The translations under genes and the position numbers were made by a program. Below, in pieces: positions 55,311 through 64,000 of a stretch of DNA of 64,000 nt (position 1 is its first letter; each line of letters opens with the position of its first letter). Below the pieces are notes generated by a model, which was not told the origin of the DNA, ran no database searches, and saw nothing but the letters and a program-made list of their open reading frames with translations. Origin of the DNA: Aerococcaceae bacterium DSM 111022 (lineage in GTDB: Bacteria > Bacillota > Bacilli > Lactobacillales > Aerococcaceae). The DNA lies in the NCBI GenBank assembly GCA_015863195.1, contig JACBXO010000001.1:62001-126000 (forward strand), given 5' to 3'.

Positions 55311-56621
55311 ATGTCAACCTTTTTAGATTACGCAAAAGTAAATGTCAAAGCCGGTAAAGGCGGAGACGGTATGGTTGCTTTCCGACGTGAAAAATTCGTT
55401 CCAGATGGGGGACCAGCTGGAGGAGACGGCGGAAAAGGTGGCGATATTATATTCATCGTTGATGAAGGACTTAGAACCTTACTCGATTTTAAATTTAATC
55501 GCCATTTTAGAGCCGATGGTGGCGAAAATGGAATGAGTAAAAATAAATTTGGATCAAATGCACAAGATTTATTGGTTAATGTTCCACCAGGGACTATTGT
55601 TCGCGACAGTGAAACAAATGCTTTGATTGCAGATTTAACAGAACATGGGCAACGTGTAGTAGTTGCTCGTGGCGGACGTGGCGGACGTGGTAATACACGT
55701 TTTGCGACACATAAAAACCCTGCACCTTCGATCGCTGAAAATGGTGAGCCAGGTGAAGAAAGAGAATTAACATTAGAATTAAAATTACTAGCAGATGTGG
55801 CATTAATTGGATACCCTAGTGTTGGTAAATCAACACTACTATCTGTCATTAGTAATGCAAAACCCAAAATTGCTGACTATCAATTTACAACATTAAGTCC
55901 AAATTTAGGTATGGTAAAAATTGGAGTAGATAAAGAGTTTGTTGTTGCAGATACCCCTGGTCTAATTGAGGGTGCTTCAACGGGTGTTGGTTTAGGTATT
56001 GATTTCTTAAAACATATAGAAAGAACCAATGTGTTACTACATGTTATTGATATGGCAGCTGTTCATGGTCGTGATCCTTTTGAGGATTTTGTAAGTATCA
56101 TGGATGAATTAGCCACTTATAATGAGCGTCTACTTTTACGACCAATGCTAATTGTTGCTAACAAAATGGATCAAGAAGTAGCTCACGAGAATTTAATTGA
56201 ATTTAAGAAACAATTGTTGGAGTATTATTCTGACTCAGAATATACTCAACCAGAAATCGTTGAAATTTCAGCATATCAACGTAAGGGTGTAGATGCTTTA
56301 ATTGAAAAAGCGTACGAAATGGTTCAAGAATTGGATTATGTATCACTTGTTGAGGAAGAAGTGGTAGAGTTCGTTCATTATCAATTAGAAGAAGAAGAGC
56401 CTGATTTTGAAGTACACCGTGTTGATACTGACTTCTTTGTTATTACTGGAGATAAGATTGAAAAATTATTCCGTATGACAAATATGGCCCATGATGAAAG
56501 TATTCAACGTTTTGCGCGCCAAATGCGTTCAATGGGAATCGACCAAGCTTTACGTGATGCTGGAGCAAGTTCAGGAGACACGATTGAACTTGATGGTTAC
56601 CAGTTTGAGTTTATGGACTAG
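55311..56621 (+). CDS. obgE: GTPase Obg
   Basis: 436 residues. Glycine-rich Obg fold at 1-158 ([31 protein letters not shown]), G domain with [23 protein letters not shown], and a C-terminal OCT domain (about 345-425) present in Firmicutes. Role in 50S assembly and stress signalling; it binds ppGpp, which RelA in this window makes. Ribosome binding site AAAGGAG. Confidence 0.97.
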   Translation: MSTFLDYAKVNVKAGKGGDGMVAFRREKFVPDGGPAGGDGGKGGDIIFIVDEGLRTLLDFKFNRHFRADGGENGMSKNKFGSNAQDLLVNVPPGTIVRDSETNALIADLTEHGQRVVVARGGRGGRGNTRFATHKNPAPSIAENGEPGEERELTLELKLLADVALIGYPSVGKSTLLSVISNAKPKIADYQFTTLSPNLGMVKIGVDKEFVVADTPGLIEGASTGVGLGIDFLKHIERTNVLLHVIDMAAVHGRDPFEDFVSIMDELATYNERLLLRPMLIVANKMDQEVAHENLIEFKKQLLEYYSDSEYTQPEIVEISAYQRKGVDALIEKAYEMVQELDYVSLVEEEVVEFVHYQLEEEEPDFEVHRVDTDFFVITGDKIEKLFRMTNMAHDESIQRFARQMRSMGIDQALRDAGASSGDTIELDGYQFEFMD

Positions 56622-56630
56622 GTGAGTTTA

Positions 56631-58475
56631 ATGTCACAGTTAACTATGAATAAAAATAGAATTTCAGCCTTTGATGGATTAAAAGGATTAGCGCTGATTG
56701 GTGTTATTTGTTTCTATTTCTATGAACATATACTTCCTGGTGGCTACCTAGCAGTTAATATATTCTTATTCTTTGCAGGATTTATGAATTTTCGGTATTT
56801 CTATAAAAAAATCGAAGATAATGAATCAATTAAATTGTGGGAATATTATAAAAAACGATTAAAACGTCTCTTTTTCCCTATGTTATGGCTAATTTTATTA
56901 GTGTCGGCATTCATTTTACTATTTCAACAAGATTTTCTTGTTAATTTAGCAGGAACGAGTGTAGCTTCGTTGTTATTTGGTAATAATTATTATCAATTAG
57001 CATCTGGACAATCTTATTTTGTTCAGGCAATTGCACCTAATCCTTTTAGTCATTTATGGTATGTATCTTTACTTGCACAATATATTTTGTTGACACCTTT
57101 AGTGGTAAAAGTTGTTTATTCATATCATAAACAACCAACTACAGCGAGCTTAATGTTATTAGTTTTGTCTGTTGTTTCAGCGATTACAATGGCATATATT
57201 TATGCGGGAGATCCTGATCCAACAAATGTCTATTATAGAGTTTCGACACGAGCTTTTGCTTATACTTTAGGTGGAGGTATAGCTTTTGTGACACCATTGT
57301 CACTAAAACAACCTGATGTAACTAAACAACAAAGACATGTAATGAACTTCGTAGGTTTTCTGATGTTAGTCTTAATGACGCTGATGATGTCATTTATGTA
57401 TGGTACACAAGGATTTGCATATTATTTAGGGATGTTTTTATTCACCTTAATTACAGCAGTTTTCTTTGTCATCATGACACATCAAGCTTCAATCTGGCAT
57501 ACCTTATTAGCTTTTAAGCCGTTAGCTTGGTTAGGAAGAAGAAGTTATTCTTATTATCTTTGGTTTTATCCAATCTATTTGATTGTACCTAAATTAGGTA
57601 TCGTTAATAATATTGGCTATACTAATTTGTTAATAATCCAGTTTGTTTTAATTGGATTATTGGCAGAAGTAAGTTACCGGATTTTTGAACAACATCGTTT
57701 AGACTTGCCGATAGGGCAAGACTTCAACTTTAAAAAAATGCGTCACCAATTAAATGTTTTATCTCAAAGTGGTAAAGCTTTATTAAATGTTAAAGTGATG
57801 TCATTTATTTATATTGTAGTTGCTGTTTTTGGAGTAATTGGACTTACGCAATCAAAATCAGCAAATGATGAAATTTTAGAGTTAGAAAGTCTGATTACCG
57901 AAAATCAGACAGCTATTGAACAGACTCAGCCAACGACTACAGAAAATCGAGCCATCAATAACATTGATGGGCTAGATCAAGAAGTTTTATTATATGCTAA
58001 CGGTCTCGATGTTACATTTTTTGGTGACTCGACATTATTATCTTCAGCAAGTCAAATTAAAGCTGTTTTCCCTAAAGCAATTATTGATGGTGAAATTGGT
58101 CGTCAATTATATAATAGTTATCAAAATTTAGCTAGTTTAGAAGAACAAGGTCTGCTTGAAGACTCGGTTATCTTTATGTTAGGGGCTAATGGGACATTTA
58201 GCCAAACTCAGATTGATGATATTGTTAATTTACTGGGTAACCAAAGACAAATTTATTTTGTTACGTCAAATGCTAAGCGCACTTGGACAGTTGATGCGAA
58301 TCAGCAACTAAGACAATCTAGTGAGAGATACGGGAATGTACAGGTAATTGATTGGGCTGAGTATTCAGAAGGTAACGATGAGTGGTTAAGAGAAAATGAT
58401 GAAGCTCATCCAACAACTATAGGGGCTCAAGAGATGGCGAAACTTATTGCGAATGAAATTTATCGATTAAGATAA
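56631..58475 (+). CDS. OatA-like acyltransferase with SGNH domain
   Basis: 614 residues from the ATG at 56631; the ribosome binding site AGGTGAG overlaps the obgE stop, so the two are coupled. About ten membrane helices (acyltransferase 3 family, residues 10-390; RISAFDGLKGLALIGVI, FSHLWYVSLLAQYIL), an eleventh at about 395, then an extracytoplasmic SGNH esterase-like domain with block I FFGDST and the Asp/His block NDEAHPTTIGAQEM. This layout is that of O-acetyltransferases of peptidoglycan (OatA, lysozyme resistance) or of secondary wall polymers. Substrate inferred only. Confidence 0.87.
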   Translation: MSQLTMNKNRISAFDGLKGLALIGVICFYFYEHILPGGYLAVNIFLFFAGFMNFRYFYKKIEDNESIKLWEYYKKRLKRLFFPMLWLILLVSAFILLFQQDFLVNLAGTSVASLLFGNNYYQLASGQSYFVQAIAPNPFSHLWYVSLLAQYILLTPLVVKVVYSYHKQPTTASLMLLVLSVVSAITMAYIYAGDPDPTNVYYRVSTRAFAYTLGGGIAFVTPLSLKQPDVTKQQRHVMNFVGFLMLVLMTLMMSFMYGTQGFAYYLGMFLFTLITAVFFVIMTHQASIWHTLLAFKPLAWLGRRSYSYYLWFYPIYLIVPKLGIVNNIGYTNLLIIQFVLIGLLAEVSYRIFEQHRLDLPIGQDFNFKKMRHQLNVLSQSGKALLNVKVMSFIYIVVAVFGVIGLTQSKSANDEILELESLITENQTAIEQTQPTTTENRAINNIDGLDQEVLLYANGLDVTFFGDSTLLSSASQIKAVFPKAIIDGEIGRQLYNSYQNLASLEEQGLLEDSVIFMLGANGTFSQTQIDDIVNLLGNQRQIYFVTSNAKRTWTVDANQQLRQSSERYGNVQVIDWAEYSEGNDEWLRENDEAHPTTIGAQEMAKLIANEIYRLR

Positions 58476-58531
58476 TAAACGCATTGAATTAGATGAAATA
58501 GTTTCACATATATTTTAATTTTGAATAATCT

Positions 58532-58604
58532 AAACACGAATTATACTAAAAATGATAAGTCTTTGAGACAGGAACAGTTCATTCTAGTAAGATTCGTGTT
58601 TTTA
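58532..58604 (+). ncRNA. Structured hairpin RNA between the acyltransferase gene and rnz
   Basis: AAACACGAAT (58532-58541) pairs perfectly with ATTCGTGTTT (58592-58601), which runs into a T-rich end. Inside it TACT pairs AGTA, ATGA pairs TCAT, and GTCTTTGAGAC forms a small hairpin at the tip. The 70-base stem could simply be an elaborate terminator, or the 3' end of a small RNA. The remaining bases from 58476 to 58714 hold only the rnz promoter. Confidence 0.45.
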
Positions 58605-58607
58605 TTA

Positions 58608-58616
58608 TGCTATAAT
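58608..58616 (+). promoter_or_regulatory. Extended -10 promoter of rnz
   Basis: TGC-TATAAT, perfect, directly after the hairpin. It leaves a 5' leader of about 90 bases before rnz. Confidence 0.55.
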
Positions 58617-58714
58617 TTGAATAAATAAGTTTTAATTTAAAGGTATTTTTGAGAAATATATGGTAAAATTTTGTAGTTAGTCGAAATATGTAACATATTA
58701 GAAAGAGGTAGCAC

Positions 58715-59644
58715 ATGGAGTTATTATTCTTAGGGACTGGGGCTGGGATACCCTCAAAATCACGTAATGTCAGTTCATTAGCCCTTAAACTACTTCAAGA
58801 ATTAAATCAAGTATGGTTGTTTGATTGTGGTGAGGCCACACAACACCAAATTTTAGAAACATCACTTAAACCAAGAAAAATACGCCGTATCTTTATTACT
58901 CATTTGCATGGTGATCATATATTTGGTTTGCCTGGATTATTGAGTAGTCGCTCATTTCAAACAGGTGAAGAAGAAACGCCTTTGACGATTTATGGACCAC
59001 CTGGTATTCGTGATTATATTCAAATGTCACTGAAATTATCTAAATCAAATTTACTTTATCCTCTAGAAATAATTGAGTTAGATCCTCAGGGTGGCGAGTT
59101 GCTTTTAGATAAAAAATGGAAGGTAACTTATTTACCACTAAAACATGGAATTTTATCATTCGGTTATCGAGTAGAAGAACCTGATTCACCAGGAGAATTA
59201 CTGGTTGAAAAATTGCAAGCCTACAATATTCCTAATGGACCTATTTTTGGCCAATTAAAACGTGGAGAAGAAGTTGTTTTAGAAGATGGTACTCAATTAA
59301 AAGGGACTGACTTTATTGGGCCGACTAAAAAAGGACGCATTGTCACAATATTAGGTGACACACGTCCAAATCCAAATATCCAAACCTTGGCACATAATGC
59401 GGATGCTTTTGTTCATGAGGGGACTCATGATAGTAATGAAGCAAAAATGGCCAACAAATATTTCCATTCAACAGTAGCACAGGCTGCCCAAGCAGCAAAA
59501 CAAGCGAATGTAGGGCGTTTGTTTGTTAACCACATTAGTGCCCGATATTTATCGAGAGATGTGCACAACATGCAAAAAGAAATTCGTCAAATATTTAAAC
59601 AGAGCACTATTGTTCATGATTTAATGGAGATTGATTTAAATTAG
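58715..59644 (+). CDS. rnz: Ribonuclease Z
   Basis: 309 residues. Zinc hydrolase that trims tRNA 3' ends; RNase P RNA for the 5' ends is also in this window. Metallo-beta-lactamase motif THLHGDHIFGLPGLL, with LFLGTGAGIPSKSRNVSSLA at the start, LKHGILSFGYRVEEP, GDTRPNPNI, VHEGTH and FVNHISARY. Ribosome binding site AAAGAGG. Own promoter. Confidence 0.96.
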   Translation: MELLFLGTGAGIPSKSRNVSSLALKLLQELNQVWLFDCGEATQHQILETSLKPRKIRRIFITHLHGDHIFGLPGLLSSRSFQTGEEETPLTIYGPPGIRDYIQMSLKLSKSNLLYPLEIIELDPQGGELLLDKKWKVTYLPLKHGILSFGYRVEEPDSPGELLVEKLQAYNIPNGPIFGQLKRGEEVVLEDGTQLKGTDFIGPTKKGRIVTILGDTRPNPNIQTLAHNADAFVHEGTHDSNEAKMANKYFHSTVAQAAQAAKQANVGRLFVNHISARYLSRDVHNMQKEIRQIFKQSTIVHDLMEIDLN

Positions 59645-59684
59645 TACGTTCTGAAGGTTAATAATATTCAATAAGCGAATACTT

Positions 59685-59693
59685 TGTTATAAT
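59685..59693 (+). promoter_or_regulatory. Extended -10 promoter of lapA-recJ-apt
   Basis: TGT-TATAAT, perfect, 32 bases before the start at 59725. Confidence 0.6.
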
Positions 59694-59724
59694 GAAGATA
59701 CCAAAAATTTCAAGGAGGATTATC

Positions 59725-60120
59725 ATGAAAAATCAAGCGAAATTAATTTTTAGCATTCTTGTTTTAATTATTATTACAGTTTTTGCAATCCAAAATACAA
59801 ATAACGTTCAATTAGATTTGATATTTGTTGAATTTCAAACACCATTAGTTTTAATTATCTTATTTAGTTTATTAATTGGTGTGATCGTTGGTATGATTGG
59901 TACGGCTGTAAATAATAGTTCTAAACGTCAAGAAATTAAAGATTTGAAGAAACAAGTTGATAAAGAAAAAGAATTACGCAGTCGTGATATTCGAGAAAAA
60001 GATACAAAAATTGCGGATTTACGTGCACAATTAGAACAGGAACAACTAAAACAACGTAATCGTACTGAAATTAAAACAGATACAGAAACAGTAAATACTG
60101 ATTTAAACACTGAAGTGTAG
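59725..60120 (+). CDS. LapA-domain membrane protein (DUF1049)
   Basis: 131 residues from the ATG at 59725 with AAGGAGG. Two membrane helices, about 5-24 (LIFSILVLIIITVFAIQNT) and 38-62 (LVLIILFSLLIGVIVGMIGT), with the LapA-type phrase QNTNNVQLDLIF between them. A charged coiled coil follows (EIKDLKKQVDKEKELRSRDI). LapA/LapB proteins regulate envelope assembly in Gram-negatives; the Gram-positive role is unknown. recJ starts about 11 bases later. Confidence 0.85.
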   Translation: MKNQAKLIFSILVLIIITVFAIQNTNNVQLDLIFVEFQTPLVLIILFSLLIGVIVGMIGTAVNNSSKRQEIKDLKKQVDKEKELRSRDIREKDTKIADLRAQLEQEQLKQRNRTEIKTDTETVNTDLNTEV

Positions 60121-60131
60121 GGGAGATATTG

Positions 60132-62456
60132 ATGTTGAATTTAGCCAAGTATTCTTGGTCTACTAAACAAGTAGAAAATGAAGAATTAATTTTGGCACAA
60201 TTACAAAAAGCGGGATTAGAACACTCTCCCGCTTTTTTGCGTGTCTGCATCCGACGTGGCTTGACAACACCGGAAGCAATAAAGGAAGCAACAGATCAAA
60301 AGCCACAATTATATCATGATCCACATCTAATGTTTGATATGGATAAAGCTATTGAACGAATCAATCAAGCGATTGATACCGGGGAAAAGATTGTTATTTA
60401 TGGAGATTATGATGCTGATGGCATTACGAGTACTTTAATACTTTATGAAGGATTAATGACGGTAGGGGCCGATGTTAGTTATTATTTACCGAATCGCTTG
60501 GTTGATGGCTATGGACCAAATTTAGATCGTTATAAATCACTAATTGATGAACGAGAAATGACTTTAATTATTACTTGTGATAACGGAGTAGCTGGTCACG
60601 AAGCTATTGATTATGCTCAATCAGTTGGTGTTGATGTGATTGTAACGGATCATCATTCGATTCAAGAAACACTGCCAGAGGCGTATGCGATTATTCATCC
60701 GGCGCATCCAGAAGGAAATTATCCCTTCCATGAATTATCAGGAGCAGGAGTGGCTTTAAAATTAATAACAGCCTTACTCGAAGAAATACCGACAGAATTA
60801 TTAGAGTTAGCAGCGATTGGAACAGTGGCTGATATGATGTCATTAACTGATGAGAATCGGACAATCGTGTTAGCTGGTCTTCAAGAAATGCAAATGACGC
60901 ATCGAATTGGTTTGGAAATGCTACTTAAAGATGCCAGTGTTAGTATGGATAGCATTAACACTCAAACAATTGGCTTTGTAATCGGACCTCGTCTTAATGC
61001 GGTAGGTCGCCTTGGAGATCCAACACCAGGACTTGAGTTATTGGCCACATTTGACGAAGCAGAAGCAAAAGAATTAGTCCTTTTTGTAAATACTCAAAAC
61101 AATCAGCGTAAAAGTATTGAGCAGACGATTATGGAAGAAGTTGAAACGAAACTCGCAGAATATGAGAACTTGCCAGATATAATTATTGAAAAGAGCCCAG
61201 ATTGGGCTGCTGGGGTACTAGGAATTACAGCAGGTAAAATTGTTCGTAAATACCACCGCCCAACGATTCTCTTTCAAGATCAAGGAGAGGACTTTAAGGG
61301 TAGTGGGCGTAGTATTGATGACGTGAATTTATTTGAACTATTAACAGAAAATAAAGATAATATTAAGTATTTTGGTGGTCATAGTCAAGCAGCTGGTATG
61401 ACAGTGGATGCTCAGAATTTTGAAGCTTTTAAAGAAACTATGACTCAAAGTATGGAACAATATCAAGAAGCAGTTAATCAGCCACCGAAATTAGAAGTAG
61501 ATATTGAATTAGCGACGAATGATATAACTGAGTCTTTGGTTGAGGAATTTGATTTACTCCAACCATTTGGTATGGATAATGAAGAACCAGTGGTTATGAT
61601 AGAAGAATCGATTATTAGCCAATTTAGATTAATTGGATCAGACAAGACACATGTAAAAATATCCGTTCAAAATAAAGGCCACCGTGAAAGAGAATTACAA
61701 ACAATTGGTTTTAGTATGGCACATCAGGCAAATGATTTAACACTTGGTCAACCAATTCATTTAGTAGGTAAATTAAGTATTAATGAGTGGAATAATGTTC
61801 GAATGCCACAATTACAACTTGAGGATTTAGGGGTTCAAAGTAAAGTTTGGGTAGATGTAAGAGGCAGTAAAATGCCACCACAATTATTGAATTTAACCGA
61901 TGCTATTTATGTATTTGACCGAGCGAGTTTAGCAGAGCGTTTTGAAGGGCAAGTACATTCAGGCTCAGTGATTACAACTTATAAAGAATTAAATAATCAG
62001 GTGGTTCAAAAGAGATTAGTTTTGATGGAACCAGCTAACTCAATGAATCAATTAGAAAAAGCTGTTGCAAGCGGTGATTTTAGTCAAATTTATTTAGGGA
62101 GTTATCTTGAAGAATCCAAATATATGGCTGGACTGCCATCTAGAGAAGACACAACTAAACTTTATGTGTGGGTAAGAAAACAAAATGATTTTGCAATTCG
62201 TGAAAATTTAGCCATTATTTCACAACAATTATCTATTAATACAACTACTTTAAAATTACTATTTATGATGTTTTTTGAAGCAGGTTTTGTTACAATAGAC
62301 AATGGTGTATTACACAATGTTGAAAAGATTCCAGAAGGTAAGACGGATCTAACAACCATGGATGCTTATTTAAAATATGAAGAAGCCATGAAAATAGAGA
62401 AGTTAATGAATTTTGAACCAATTGATACAATAAAACAGATGTTTGAAGGGAAATGA
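60132..62456 (+). CDS. recJ: Single-stranded-DNA exonuclease RecJ
   Basis: 774 residues from the ATG at 60132 after GGGGAG. 5'-3' exonuclease in recombination and base excision repair. DHH motifs: [26 protein letters not shown] and [14 protein letters not shown]1 with [13 protein letters not shown] fold near 470-560; a C-terminal Firmicutes extension of about 200 residues. apt follows with the stop codon close to its start. Confidence 0.95.
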   Translation: MLNLAKYSWSTKQVENEELILAQLQKAGLEHSPAFLRVCIRRGLTTPEAIKEATDQKPQLYHDPHLMFDMDKAIERINQAIDTGEKIVIYGDYDADGITSTLILYEGLMTVGADVSYYLPNRLVDGYGPNLDRYKSLIDEREMTLIITCDNGVAGHEAIDYAQSVGVDVIVTDHHSIQETLPEAYAIIHPAHPEGNYPFHELSGAGVALKLITALLEEIPTELLELAAIGTVADMMSLTDENRTIVLAGLQEMQMTHRIGLEMLLKDASVSMDSINTQTIGFVIGPRLNAVGRLGDPTPGLELLATFDEAEAKELVLFVNTQNNQRKSIEQTIMEEVETKLAEYENLPDIIIEKSPDWAAGVLGITAGKIVRKYHRPTILFQDQGEDFKGSGRSIDDVNLFELLTENKDNIKYFGGHSQAAGMTVDAQNFEAFKETMTQSMEQYQEAVNQPPKLEVDIELATNDITESLVEEFDLLQPFGMDNEEPVVMIEESIISQFRLIGSDKTHVKISVQNKGHRERELQTIGFSMAHQANDLTLGQPIHLVGKLSINEWNNVRMPQLQLEDLGVQSKVWVDVRGSKMPPQLLNLTDAIYVFDRASLAERFEGQVHSGSVITTYKELNNQVVQKRLVLMEPANSMNQLEKAVASGDFSQIYLGSYLEESKYMAGLPSREDTTKLYVWVRKQNDFAIRENLAIISQQLSINTTTLKLLFMMFFEAGFVTIDNGVLHNVEKIPEGKTDLTTMDAYLKYEEAMKIEKLMNFEPIDTIKQMFEGK

Positions 62457-62461
62457 CGATA

Positions 62462-62974
62462 ATGAATTTAGAAAACTATATTGCTCGCGTTGATAATTAT
62501 CCAACGGAAGGGGTAATCTTTAGAGATATCACTCCTTTAATGGCAGATGGAGAGGCATACCGCTATTCAGTAGATAAAATGGTAGAATATGCGAAATCTT
62601 TAGATGTAGATGTAATTGCTGGTCCAGAAGCGCGTGGCTTTATTTTTGGTTGTCCAGTTGCAACAGATTTAGGCGTTGGATTTGTTCCAGTTCGTAAACC
62701 TAAAAAATTACCTCGAAAAACGATTGAGGTAGCATACGACTTAGAATATGGTTCAAATGTATTAACAATGCATGAAGATGCAATTAAACCTGGTCAACGT
62801 GTTTTAATCGTTGATGACTTATTAGCGACAGGTGGAACTGTTAAAGCAGCGATCGATTTAGTTGAAAAACTAGGTGGAATTGTTGCTGGATGTGCTTTCT
62901 TAATCGAATTAGATGAATTAGAAGGCGGAAAATTATTAGAAGGCTACGATTACCAAACATTATTACACTACTAA
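62462..62974 (+). CDS. apt: Adenine phosphoribosyltransferase
   Basis: 170 residues from the ATG at 62462; an ATG at 62453 that overlaps the recJ stop is an alternative. Purine salvage: adenine plus PRPP to AMP. Seen: [45 protein letters not shown] and the PRPP loop [17 protein letters not shown]. Conserved recJ-apt order. Terminator behind. Confidence 0.96.
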   Translation: MNLENYIARVDNYPTEGVIFRDITPLMADGEAYRYSVDKMVEYAKSLDVDVIAGPEARGFIFGCPVATDLGVGFVPVRKPKKLPRKTIEVAYDLEYGSNVLTMHEDAIKPGQRVLIVDDLLATGGTVKAAIDLVEKLGGIVAGCAFLIELDELEGGKLLEGYDYQTLLHY

Positions 62975-62982
62975 AAAAAGAT

Positions 62983-63015
62983 ACTATCCCAGCATTCTAG
63001 TTGGGATAGTTTTTA
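62983..63015 (+). terminator. Terminator after apt
   Basis: ACTATCCCA and TGGGATAGT form a 9-bp stem around GCATTCTAGT, followed by five T. Confidence 0.88.
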
Positions 63016-63016
63016 T

Positions 63017-63051
63017 CCAAAAAAGAACCAGATGAACAAAATCATCTGGTT
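63017..63051 (-). terminator. Terminator after lexA
   Basis: AACCAGATGA and TCATCTGGTT form a 10-bp stem; on the minus strand a CTTTTTT tail follows. Confidence 0.85.
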
Positions 63052-63063
63052 TCAAATTATTCA

Positions 63064-63681
63064 TTAAAATTCGCGGAATAAGCTAACGACTTTTCCTAAA
63101 ATTGTAACATTATTTAATATAATATCATCCATGTCATCATTTTCTGGGCGTAATATATAGTGATCTGATTTTTTGAAGAAAGTTTTACAAGTAGCTTCAT
63201 CTTCATCCGTCATCGCAACAACAATGTCACCATTATTTGCTGAAGGTTGGCGTCTGACGGTAATTAAATCACCATCCATAATACCAATATTAATCATAGA
63301 TTCACCGTCGATTTCAAGCATAAACAAATCACTCGCATCAAAATGATCTAAATTTGGTGGAACAGGGAAATATTCACTCGCTTCTTCAACAGCTAAAATT
63401 GGTGTCCCAGCTGCTACACGACCAAGTAATGGAATTTTATCAGGTTCAATGTCTAACACTGATAAAGCTAAATCAGTTAATTCGATAGCTCGAGTTTTAC
63501 TCGCATCACGTGAAATATAACCAGCTTTTTCTAATCTTGATAAATGTCCATGGACGGTAGAGGTTGATGCCAAACCAACTTCGCTACCAATTTCACGAAC
63601 AGTTGGAGGATAACCATTTGATTGAATCGCTTGATATATGCATTCAAGAATGGCATATTGTTTAGTAGTTACTGTTTTCAT
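63064..63681 (-). CDS. lexA: SOS repressor LexA
   Basis: 205 residues from the ATG at 63681 ([17 protein letters not shown]); longer frames lack support. Winged helix with [20 protein letters not shown], then the cleavage site Ala-Gly in [11 protein letters not shown], catalytic Ser in IDGESMIN and Lys in [10 protein letters not shown], so it should be RecA-cleavable. It represses DNA-damage genes by binding GAAC-N4-GTTC. A perfect such site lies at 9935 beside the prophage, and an imperfect one in its own upstream region. Confidence 0.96.
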   Translation of the reverse strand: MKTVTTKQYAILECIYQAIQSNGYPPTVREIGSEVGLASTSTVHGHLSRLEKAGYISRDASKTRAIELTDLALSVLDIEPDKIPLLGRVAAGTPILAVEEASEYFPVPPNLDHFDASDLFMLEIDGESMINIGIMDGDLITVRRQPSANNGDIVVAMTDEDEATCKTFFKKSDHYILRPENDDMDDIILNNVTILGKVVSLFREF

Positions 63682-63739
63682 GGGTCTCAACTCTTTCCTA
63701 ATTGTTGAGTTAATTATAACAAAACTAAAAGTCGCATGC

Positions 63740-63751
63740 AAACAAATGTTC
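63740..63751. promoter_or_regulatory. Imperfect SOS box between lexA and the ynzC-like gene
   Basis: AAACAAATGTTC differs from GAAC-N4-GTTC in one base of the left half-site. It lies between the two divergent genes and could give weak LexA autoregulation. Confidence 0.55.
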
Positions 63752-63767
63752 GCAAAAGGAGAAATAG

Positions 63768-64000
63768 ATGTTACACGAAGATAAATTAAAACGAATCAGT
63801 GAATTAGGCCGTAAGAAAAAAGCTGAAGGATTGACAGAAGCTGAAACTAAAGAACAAGAAGCATTACGTGAAGAATATTTAAAAAACTTCCGTCGCGCCT
63901 TTAAAAAGAATGTTGAAGGTATCAAAGTGGTCGATCCAGAGGGAAATGACCTAACTTCAGAAAAAGTTAAAGAAATTCAAAGAGATAATGGTTTAAGATC
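63768..64000 (+). CDS. DUF896 protein, YnzC-like (3' end cut by window edge)
   Basis: 77 codons are visible, nearly the full family length of about 75-80, from the ATG at 63768 after AAAGGAG. Reads [20 protein letters not shown], then [20 protein letters not shown] and [20 protein letters not shown], the helical-hairpin DUF896 signature. Function unknown. It lies next to lexA as ynzC does in Bacillus, where the division inhibitor yneA and yneB intervene; these are missing here. Confidence 0.88.
   Translation, partial: MLHEDKLKRISELGRKKKAEGLTEAETKEQEALREEYLKNFRRAFKKNVEGIKVVDPEGNDLTSEKVKEIQRDNGLR

Noticed and set aside
55328-55867. 179-codon minus-strand frame opposite obgE
   Set aside because: Its Pro/Ser richness is the complement of the Gly-rich Obg fold; it has no translation signals.

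Overview
The window is low-GC Firmicutes DNA. Gene content and order (racE-ysnA-ysnB style block, gpsB-rnpB-RNA methyltransferase, phoH-pgpH-ybeY-dgkA-era-recO, obgE-rnz-recJ-apt, T-box controlled hisS-aspS and glyQ-glyS) point to the order Lactobacillales, perhaps near Aerococcaceae or Carnobacteriaceae; the genus cannot be fixed from the sequence alone. The host genes are almost all core housekeeping. The accessory part is the left 10 kb.

Positions 1-about 10,000 are the right end of a siphovirus-type prophage. A very long tail-tip/receptor-binding protein enters from the left edge (2-5707) and ends in an S74-type self-cleaving chaperone. Then come three small phage proteins, two of them tandem paralogues, two holin-like membrane proteins, a modular glucosaminidase-CHAP endolysin, and a strong terminator. 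Beyond the terminator is an independently transcribed 'moron' gene (8772-9635) of unknown function and a tiny ORF. The 540-bp tract to the first host gene holds a perfect palindrome, a promoter carrying a consensus SOS box but no gene behind it, and short direct repeats; this is the best place for the right attachment site.

10,300-18,400: an unknown membrane protein, meso-diaminopimelate dehydrogenase, glutamate racemase, XTP/dITP pyrophosphatase, a phosphodiesterase, an MscS channel, a DUF948/YtxH envelope pair, and ccpA with a cre site over its promoter. 18,450-27,700 is mostly minus strand: a class A PBP, tRNA hydroxylase TrhO, a TPR protein, an rRNA methyltransferase, RNase P RNA and gpsB, with a lipid kinase, a DUF2187 protein and an RNase H on the plus strand. 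27,800-35,500 is a plus-strand run: DUF3013-like, prmA, rsmE, deoC, relA, dtd, then a membrane UDP-sugar dehydratase. 35,700-44,700 holds an SH3-amidase (minus), T-box/hisS/aspS, nfo, a PFL (DUF711)-ACT pair and a PPDK regulator (minus), and a Fur-family regulator.

44,800-64,000 is a dense plus-strand block: rpsU, a second MscS protein, phoH, pgpH, ybeY, dgkA, era, recO, T-box/glyQ/glyS, obgE, an OatA-like acyltransferase, rnz, lapA-like, recJ and apt. lexA (minus) then faces a ynzC-like gene that runs off the right edge. Cell-wall functions recur (Ddh, MurI, PBP, GpsB, amidase, undecaprenol kinase, OatA-like), as do translation and stringent-response functions. No tRNA, 5S/16S/23S rRNA, IS element or CRISPR array was seen.
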